Below are positions 8,045 through 12,579 of a stretch of DNA of 12,579 bases, one piece after another. The DNA is from CAYIYO01 sp964367715 (lineage in GTDB: Bacteria > Chlamydiota > Chlamydiia > Chlamydiales > Criblamydiaceae). The stretch lies in assembly GCA_964367715.1 (NCBI GenBank), contig CAYIYO010000053.1, positions 1 through 12,579 of the forward strand, read 5' to 3'. The notes under the pieces are model-generated. The model was not told the DNA's origin, made no database searches, and worked only from the letters and a program-made list of their open reading frames with translations. How positions within the stretch are numbered: position 1 is the stretch's first letter; each line of letters begins with the position of its first letter. A program made the translations under genes and the position numbers.

Positions 8045-8608
8045 ATGGAAATTAGCAAACATATAGATTCTTATACTATTTCTAATAACCTACTTACTGT
8101 AAATAATTTACTTAAAAAAGCTGAGGCAACTGTTTCCTTTTTTGGGGAGCGCGTAATTACAGTAAATGGGTATGAAGGGTCTTTCTCATTAGATGAGCTA
8201 GCCAGCAGAGTTGCATTGGCTAGTGAAAAATGTTTAGAGTCAAATGACTTGACAACTGAAGAACGCGTTGCAGGAATCGATATTTTGTATAAAATCAGAA
8301 ATTTTTATCAAGTTACTGATACTAAAATTAGTGAGACGAATTGTTTTACAAAACTCTTAAATTGGATACGCGAGTTCACATTTTACCCATATACCCCACG
8401 CCATTATACTAAAGAACATGGCCTTACGGAACAATATTTCAGAGCATATAGTGAAGATAATTTTGTTAAAACGTTTGGAGAGGAGAAACCAAACGGTTTT
8501 GATTACGAAAACTCAGACGGTTATTTAATAATTGGAGTCGATTCTTCCACATCCCTAATATTAGTAAAGGCTACTGAAACAGCCATTCGTAACCTATTAT
8601 TAAAATGA
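8045..8608 (+). CDS. Orphan 187-aa protein of unknown function
   Basis: A 187-residue protein with no signal peptide or membrane helix and no family that I can name. It appears mixed alpha/beta: an N-terminal segment FFGERVITVNGYEGSFSLDELASRVALASEKC (split over residues 32-63), a helical LTTEERVAGIDILYKIRNFY, an aromatic patch LLNWIREFTFYPYTPRHY near 108-126, and a C-terminal GYLIIGVDSSTSLILVKA that could be a beta hairpin. Base use is visibly more AT-rich than in the gcv operon; the first 60 bases from 8041 are about 27% GC. It has its own promoter, and a GGA/AGAG stretch precedes the ATG. The TGA stop at 8606 is the first codon of the repeat at 8606-8736, so the C-terminus may be truncated. 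Effector or accessory gene is possible but unproven. Confidence 0.7.
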   Translation: MEISKHIDSYTISNNLLTVNNLLKKAEATVSFFGERVITVNGYEGSFSLDELASRVALASEKCLESNDLTTEERVAGIDILYKIRNFYQVTDTKISETNCFTKLLNWIREFTFYPYTPRHYTKEHGLTEQYFRAYSEDNFVKTFGEEKPNGFDYENSDGYLIIGVDSSTSLILVKATETAIRNLLLK

Positions 8609-8736
8609 CGAATGCCTTTTTTACTATGCCGTTCCTTCAGGACTCGGTCTTTTACCACATTTCCCAGGCCTCCACTCCGCTGCGTTCCGATCTTCGCTGT
8701 AAGATGCCGGCTCTTCGAGCCTGATGCAAATCGTTA
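8606..8736 (+). repeat. Left copy of a ~130-bp long inverted repeat
   Basis: These 131 bases recur in reverse complement at 12004-12139 with four substitutions and one 5-base indel. Both copies contain a short hairpin (GGCTC, 3-base loop, GAGCC). Weaker similarity, about 28 of 38 bases by eye, continues to about 8790 against 11964-12000. The 5-base indel shifts reading frame, so short ORFs across it are probably not genes. Bases 8737-8856, up to the end of the inositol oxygenase gene, contain nothing else that I can assign. Confidence 0.9.
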
Positions 8737-8856
8737 CTTATTTTGGACTCCCAAAAATGCCAAAATCCAGTATCATGGCAGCGATAAAAACCTTATCAAA
8801 GGCGCCGTGATAGTTATATACGCAACTTGTGTTATTTATGCAAACTGCAGGCTCGA

Positions 8857-9696
8857 CTACCAAACGATTTTTTTGGGAAAAAACTCGTGAACAAGTTCTT
8901 CATAATAAGGCTTTAACGCCTGCATATCTAAACGCTCCGATTCTTTTGAATACAAATCATATTTTTGGAAAAGTTGCACCCAAGGAAGCATCTCTCTATC
9001 ATACGCATCCATTAAATCTCGATATTCCCCCTCCTTATGCCCTGCATAAAACGAATGAAAACGGATAATATATCCCGCCTCTTCGGGCAAATAATCCTTC
9101 ACAACCTGATACAAATATTCATCATGTCCCCAAGAAAAATGCACATTTCTCCATCCACACCCTTTTTCATATATTCCTAACGGACTCTGATAATCGAAAT
9201 AATAGGCATCTGGATTGTTTTTAAAAAAATCAGAAAAAACAATTTTATCGGAAAATTCACACCCCACAGGAAACGTATCCCCCACCACCGCCCACTGGGG
9301 CTCTCCAAAATAGGCTAACATCTTCCCCATATCATGAATAAATCCGGTTAAAACCAACCATCGCGGCTGCCCATCTCGTCTCAATGCCTCTGCCGTCTGG
9401 TAAAAGTGATAACTCTGGGGAAGATCTAAATCTGGATCACTCTCATCCACAAAAGTATCCAAAAGAGACAAAACCTCCCAAATCCCGAGGCTAATTCTAT
9501 GGGGTGGCAAATACTCCGCCTTTTTTTGTAAGACAAACTCCATGGTTTGCTTTTCATGGTTTTCCCGATAAAATTCCCTAACATGGGGCGGTGTCGTTTC
9601 GTCATAAACTCGATAGTCATCTGCATCAGTCACTTCCGCAACACATGTTGCACAACAAAACAGAAAACCAATAGCTATCAACAACTTAAGACTCAT
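8857..9696 (-). CDS. Myo-inositol oxygenase with predicted signal peptide
   Basis: A 279-residue enzyme of the MIOX family, which uses a mixed-valent di-iron centre and oxygen to cleave myo-inositol to D-glucuronate. All metal ligands of the animal enzyme can be placed: His97 (SYHFYQTAE), His121/Asp122 (FIHDMGK), His191 (SWGHDEY), His214 (RFHSFY) and Asp247 (QKYDLYSK); the substrate-binding Lys125 is also present. GEPQWAVVGDTFPVGC (131-146) and DESDPDLDLP (84-93) are nearly identical to the human enzyme as I recall it. Length is close to the animal protein (about 285). Residues 1-20 (MSLKLLIAIGFLFCCATCVA) look like a cleavable signal peptide, which cytosolic animal MIOX lacks. ATG 9696 is preferred over GTG 9708 for its GGAG site. 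Probably acquired from a eukaryote or another bacterium. It diverges from the gene at 10161. Confidence 0.95.
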   Translation of the reverse strand: MSLKLLIAIGFLFCCATCVAEVTDADDYRVYDETTPPHVREFYRENHEKQTMEFVLQKKAEYLPPHRISLGIWEVLSLLDTFVDESDPDLDLPQSYHFYQTAEALRRDGQPRWLVLTGFIHDMGKMLAYFGEPQWAVVGDTFPVGCEFSDKIVFSDFFKNNPDAYYFDYQSPLGIYEKGCGWRNVHFSWGHDEYLYQVVKDYLPEEAGYIIRFHSFYAGHKEGEYRDLMDAYDREMLPWVQLFQKYDLYSKESERLDMQALKPYYEELVHEFFPKKIVW

Positions 9697-9946
9697 CTTC
9701 ACTCCCACTTTTGAAAATTTAAGAATCCAGATTGTACAAAAACTAAAGTTTATTTCCTCAAAAATTTACATGTCGTGAAAACAACCAACACATTCCAATG
9801 ATGTAAAAATATATTTTAACAAATACCGTTTATTAAAATTATTAATTTTTAAAAAATTAAACTAACCTTATATAAAGACAATAAAAAAATAAAAATAATT
9901 TTCTTTTTCATAAAAAAAAATTATGTTACCTAAATGGAGACGGAAA
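9697..9946. other. AT-rich divergent intergenic region, no gene
   Basis: This is the left part of a 464-base gap between the divergent MIOX and secreted-protein genes. It is strongly AT-rich, with A and T runs at 9840-9930, and holds no plausible ORF. A weak minus-strand promoter candidate is TTGAGG (9761-9756) with TACAAT (9736-9731), but the 19-base spacer is longer than ideal. The right part of the gap is the palindromic element at 9947-10110. Confidence 0.6.
9702..9705 (-). promoter_or_regulatory. Shine-Dalgarno GGAG fixing the MIOX start
   Basis: On the minus strand GGAG lies 5 bases before ATG 9696. This favours that start over the in-frame GTG at 9708 and places a signal peptide directly at the N-terminus. 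Confidence 0.6.
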
Positions 9947-10110
9947 TATACACAAGTGAATTCAAAAATTGGCTTTTTAAGCATGTCAAAGCCCCGGGAT
10001 TCACCGATCGAAAGTCGGTTCATATTATTAATATTAAACGACTTTCGATCGGTGAATCGCGGGAGCTTTCACATCGCTTAAAAACCGATTCTTGATTTCA
10101 CTTGTGTATA
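9947..10110. mobile_element. Full-length 164-bp palindromic MITE-like element
   Basis: Left arm 9947-10020 and right arm 10036-10110 are inverted copies around a 15-base AT-rich loop. The innermost 20 bp (9998-10017 with 10039-10058) pair perfectly; the outer arms differ at several positions and small indels. Ends read TATACACAAG...CTTGTGTATA, so a TA flanks each side of TACACAAG, as expected for TA target duplication by Tc1/mariner/IS630 transposases. It has no ORF, so it would be non-autonomous. Related copies lie at 59-107 and 7875-7922. It occupies the space between two divergent genes, so an RNA-level terminator role for either is unlikely. Confidence 0.85.
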
Positions 10111-10112
10111 AT
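10107..10112 (+). promoter_or_regulatory. Possible -10 hexamer formed by the repeat edge
   Basis: The last four bases of the palindrome (TATA) plus the two flanking bases give TATAAT, 48 bases before ATG 10161. No good -35 lies 16-18 bases upstream (the sequence there is about ACCGAT), so this is only a candidate. Confidence 0.3.
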
Positions 10113-10160
10113 CGAAAAAATGAACCGTTTCTACTTTTTTAAAACCCATAGGAGTCATTC

Positions 10161-11804
10161 ATGAGAAAAAATTTCTTACTATCTCTAGGATTAAGCTGTC
10201 TGCTATTTTCTAATGGCACAGCACCCTTGTTTGCAGAATGGACAGAACCTGCTGTTATCTCTACTACACCAAGTAGCATTAACCCCACCCCACAAAATTT
10301 AGCTATTGATGGTCATTCGAACGCGATTATCGGATGGTTAGCAGGAACAATTGGAGTCGATAATGATCTTTATACCGCAACATTACCAGGCGCTGCTACA
10401 GCCTGGAATGCCCCTACTCCACTTTACACTGGATCTTCTCCAGAGTTTGCTAGCTTTCCCCTAATTTTTTCCGATAATCAAGGAACCGTCTATGCCATAT
10501 GGGCAAACTTCTACCTGACGGAAACAAGCTTCGACCACACCACTGCTATTACGTCGACAGAAGGAATTCTCGATAACTTGTGGCAGCCCCCCATTGCAGC
10601 AACGACATTAGAGGGATTTCTTAATGGCGGAATTGCTTCAGTAGATACACTTGGCAACCGGATCGCAATTTTAGAACTTGCAGAAAATTCCAGCTCGTCC
10701 AGCCCCCCTTATTCTATCTATATGATGGCATTAGCTGCTGAGGCAACAGAATGGACAACACCAAGCTTATTGGATATTGATGAATCTTCTCTTTCCGGAC
10801 CAATTGCCTTTGCTGTAGCCTCTGAAGGAACTGCTGTCATCGGGTGGAAAATCAATCCAGAACTCACCTTAAAAAGTGCCCGTTATGCTTTTGAAACAGA
10901 TACACTCACTCCATTGAATACTATTCTTCTTCCAACAAATGCTGTCGATGTAGGATTCATTAAAAGCGTGATAGGACCTCATGGCGATGTCACACTCGTA
11001 TTTAGTGCACGTATTGGCACTTCTGCAAACTACATCCTTTTCTCTTCCTTCTTACCTGCAGGAGGCGATACATGGACCTATCCTACAATGATTTCAAATC
11101 CTGACAACACCACAACTCCTTTATACCTCTCTATTGACATGGATAAAAATTCCAATACGTTCATTGTTTGGGGAGAAGTGAATACATCAAACGAAGCGTT
11201 CGTTCGTACGGCAATACTTCCATTTGGAGGAACCCTCTCGACGATTACTGATCTTGCATCTGCCGTTGCTATTAATGAAGGCGAAACATCGTGCGCAGGC
11301 GTCAGTGTCGATGCGTTTGGAAATGCCGTGGCTACATGGAACCAAATCATCGAAGGAGTTTCAGAAGTGCAAGTTTCTTCTTATGAAATTGGTGGAAGCT
11401 GGACAGAAGCAGAAACTATGACCACAACAGGATACATTCCACGTATTGTTCTGAGCGATCAGGGAACTGCCGTCGCTACATGGGTCGATACGACCACACA
11501 CTATATTTACGGATCTTCAAATAATATATTCTCTTTAAATGCTCCACAAAGCTTCGGGGGATACATAACTGTAGACGAACCTACGTGCACTTTAAATATG
11601 CATTGGAGCCCTAGCTTAGCCCCAAACATCATCAGCTATGAAATCTATAGAGGAGAGATGTTGATTGCTAATGTAAGTGGATCAGGTCCATTTACAGTAA
11701 GCTATCCGATCGACTGCAGCTTTGTCGAAGGAGACTACAGCATCGTTGCAGTAGGATCTAACGGAAATACAAGCGTCCCTGTTGGTCTTGTATTAGCTTA
11801 CTAA
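10161..11804 (+). CDS. Secreted beta-propeller-like protein with C-terminal FN3-like domain
   Basis: A 547-residue predicted exported protein. Residues 1-25 form a signal peptide (basic start, hydrophobic core, ending PLFA before EW). The body carries repeated units with a D-x-x-G-N-A-x-x-x-W core, for example AIDGHSNAIIGW, FSDNQGTVYAIW, VASEGTAVIGW, DMDKNSNTFIVW, VDAFGNAVATW and LSDQGTAVATW, each followed by a strand such as GGSWTEAETM. This pattern fits a sialidase-like or similar beta propeller; I see no catalytic signature, so binding or adhesion is as likely as enzyme activity. From about residue 460 (NMHWSPSLAPNIISYEIYRG) to the end lies a fibronectin type III-like domain. AGGAG (10150-10154) sits 6 nt before the ATG. 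It is divergent from MIOX, and a strong hairpin follows the stop. Confidence 0.85.
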   Translation: MRKNFLLSLGLSCLLFSNGTAPLFAEWTEPAVISTTPSSINPTPQNLAIDGHSNAIIGWLAGTIGVDNDLYTATLPGAATAWNAPTPLYTGSSPEFASFPLIFSDNQGTVYAIWANFYLTETSFDHTTAITSTEGILDNLWQPPIAATTLEGFLNGGIASVDTLGNRIAILELAENSSSSSPPYSIYMMALAAEATEWTTPSLLDIDESSLSGPIAFAVASEGTAVIGWKINPELTLKSARYAFETDTLTPLNTILLPTNAVDVGFIKSVIGPHGDVTLVFSARIGTSANYILFSSFLPAGGDTWTYPTMISNPDNTTTPLYLSIDMDKNSNTFIVWGEVNTSNEAFVRTAILPFGGTLSTITDLASAVAINEGETSCAGVSVDAFGNAVATWNQIIEGVSEVQVSSYEIGGSWTEAETMTTTGYIPRIVLSDQGTAVATWVDTTTHYIYGSSNNIFSLNAPQSFGGYITVDEPTCTLNMHWSPSLAPNIISYEIYRGEMLIANVSGSGPFTVSYPIDCSFVEGDYSIVAVGSNGNTSVPVGLVLAY

Positions 11805-11815
11805 TCTTAGCTTTT

Positions 11816-11854
11816 GAATGCCTTGCATTGAATTGCAAGGCATTCATTCTTTAT
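11816..11854 (+). terminator. Intrinsic terminator after the secreted-protein gene
   Basis: A perfect 12-bp stem (GAATGCCTTGCA with TGCAAGGCATTC) with a 6-base loop begins 11 bases after the stop codon and is followed by a T-rich but broken tract (ATTCTTTAT). Confidence 0.75.
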
Positions 11855-12003
11855 AAAAAAATCTAAGTTGGTATTTTTTCCTATAAAAAATTCAAAATTA
11901 GAAAAAAAGTAAACGGTCACGGGTGCATCATTTAAGGCGTAGACATTGTTTATGCATTCATCGCGGTAACGATACTGGAGTTTGATATTTTTGATGAAGC
12001 AGA
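11855..12003. other. Gene-free stretch next to the right inverted repeat
   Basis: No convincing gene lies between the terminator and the repeat. A 72-codon minus-strand ORF (12025-11807) crosses both the repeat and the terminator and has no clear ribosome site. The part nearest the repeat (about 11964-12000) resembles the sequence flanking the left copy, so the ancestral repeat may be longer than the well-conserved core. Confidence 0.5.
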
Positions 12004-12139
12004 TAACGATTTGCATCAGGCTCAAAGAGCCGGCATCTTACAGCGAAGGTCGGAACGTAGCGCAGCGGAGTGGAGGCCTGGGAAATGTGGTAAAAGACCG
12101 AGTCCTGAAGGGACGGCATAGTAAAAAAGGTATTCGTCA
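12004..12139 (-). repeat. Right copy of the long inverted repeat
   Basis: The 136-base reverse complement of 8606-8736 differs from it by four substitutions and a 5-base insertion (CTACG) after GCTGCG. It ends 91 bases before the terminator tract of the 5S rRNA gene. Bases 12140-12230 contain only a small hairpin (ATCGCG with CGCGAT, 12144-12161) and nothing else identifiable. Confidence 0.9.
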
Positions 12140-12230
12140 TTATATCGCGTCAAGCCGCGATCATAAAAGATGTGTCCAACTCTAAGCGCTTGATACCGCA
12201 CTCCGCATTTTATAGGAATTATTTTTGGGC

Positions 12231-12263
12231 AAAAAAAAAGCCTTCAAGAATAATCTTGAAGGC
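12231..12263 (-). terminator. Intrinsic terminator of the first 5S rRNA gene
   Basis: A perfect 10-bp stem with a 4-base loop (12240-12263) is followed on the minus strand by nine T residues (12239-12231), 8 bases after the 5S 3' end. Confidence 0.92.
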
Positions 12264-12271
12264 GAAGAAAG

Positions 12272-12386
12272 ACTTGGCAACGACTTACTCTCCCACACTC
12301 TTGTGTGCAGTACCATCAGCGATGAGAGGCTTGACTTCTGAGTTCGAAATGGGATCAGGTATTTCCCTCTCTCTAATGTCGCCAAG
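12272..12386 (-). rRNA. rrf: 5S ribosomal RNA, complete copy
   Basis: A gene of about 115 bases on the minus strand. The 5' end CTTGGCGAC pairs with the 3' end GTTGCCAAG as helix I. The interior contains the conserved CCATTTCGAACTCAG stretch and the 3' GGGAGAGTAAGTCG segment characteristic of bacterial 5S rRNA. A second copy lies upstream of it on the same strand, and it has its own terminator. Exact mature ends may shift by a few bases. The 116-base spacer to the next terminator (12387-12502) is AT-rich and contains no promoter I can call firmly. Confidence 0.95.
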
Positions 12387-12502
12387 ATAAATTGTATGTG
12401 CTGTCTAACAGTTAAGATTTTAGTGGCATTCGATACGATGACTATATGTCGTTAATATTTTTAGTGTCATTAATATCGTTTTTTGTGCTATTTTTTTTCG
12501 GC

Positions 12503-12534
12503 AAAAAAAAGCCTTCAAGGATAACCTTGAAGGC
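12503..12534 (-). terminator. Intrinsic terminator of the second 5S rRNA gene
   Basis: A 10-bp stem with a 4-base loop (12511-12534) is followed on the minus strand by eight T residues (12510-12503). The hairpin differs from the one at 12240-12263 by paired changes within the stem only. Confidence 0.92.
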
Positions 12535-12542
12535 GAAGAAAG

Positions 12543-12579
12543 ACTTGGCAGCGACCTACTCTCCCACACTCTTGTGTGC
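12543..12579 (-). rRNA. rrf: 5S ribosomal RNA, 3' end only (cut by window edge)
   Basis: The 37 bases visible match the 3' end of the complete 5S gene with two differences: its 3' strand reads GGTCGCTGCCAAG, versus AGTCGTTGCCAAG in the complete copy. The rest, and presumably 23S and 16S, lie beyond the right edge. Confidence 0.9.

Noticed and set aside
8780..8800. Possible terminator of MIOX on the minus strand (CCTT-TGAT-AAGG followed by T run)
   Set aside because: The stem is only 4 bp, too weak to claim.
8612..8890. 92-codon plus-strand ORF over the left inverted repeat
   Set aside because: The frame is not kept in the right copy because of a 5-base indel, and no ribosome site is visible. 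It is repeat sequence read by chance.
7875..10110. CRISPR array from the recurring TATACACAAGTG repeats
   Set aside because: Copies are far apart, of different lengths and individually palindromic, with no regular spacers and no cas genes.
11807..12025. 72-codon minus-strand ORF between the repeat and the terminator
   Set aside because: It starts in the repeat, runs through the terminator hairpin, and has no clear ribosome site or recognisable motif.
11958..12140. 60-codon minus-strand ORF and overlapping plus-strand ORF in the right inverted repeat
   Set aside because: Same reason: the open frames lie in the non-coding repeat and differ between the two copies.
12387..12502. Promoter for the first 5S gene in the spacer
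   Set aside because: Several AT-rich hexamers exist but none pairs at 16-18 bases spacing with a convincing partner.

Overview
The window looks like chromosome from an environmental (amoeba-associated) member of the Chlamydiae, probably order Parachlamydiales. This is inferred from a glycine cleavage system with a two-subunit P-protein, neighbours that resemble conserved chlamydial proteins as I remember them, an animal/amoeba-type myo-inositol oxygenase, and moderate-to-low GC. No single feature fixes the genus.

Left part (59-7922): a tightly packed plus-strand operon. It holds a membrane-anchored PpiD/SurA-N-like chaperone (172-2631), a CBM9-like protein (2606-3277), then gcvT, gcvH, gcvPA and gcvPB (3274-7539), and a small glycine-rich membrane protein (7536-7907). 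Junctions are overlaps of 47, 26, 4 and 4 nt or gaps of 3 and 26 nt, so translational coupling is likely. GcvT, GcvH and GcvPA/PB supply the T, H and P components of glycine cleavage; the L-protein (Lpd) and lipoylation enzymes must be encoded elsewhere.

Middle and right part (7923-12230): an AT-rich accessory region. An orphan 187-aa gene (8045-8608) sits behind a near-consensus sigma70-type promoter. Two divergently transcribed genes follow: a myo-inositol oxygenase with an apparent signal peptide (8857-9696, minus) and a secreted beta-propeller-like protein with a C-terminal FN3-like domain (10161-11804, plus). About 130 bp of nearly identical sequence lies in inverted orientation on either side of this pair (8606-8736 and 12004-12139), so the whole segment is a candidate invertible or transferred module.

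A second repeat family is a TA-flanked palindrome beginning TATACACAAGTGAA. It occurs as a single arm at 59-107, a 48-bp mini-palindrome at 7875-7922 and a full 164-bp palindrome at 9947-10110, at or near transcription-unit boundaries. It looks like a Tc1/mariner/IS630-type MITE. Both repeat families supply the stop codon of the gene they abut (123-aa and 187-aa ORFs).

Right edge (12231-12579): two tandem minus-strand 5S rRNA genes, the second cut by the window end, each followed by its own near-identical intrinsic terminator. This is presumably the 3' end of an rRNA operon lying to the right.
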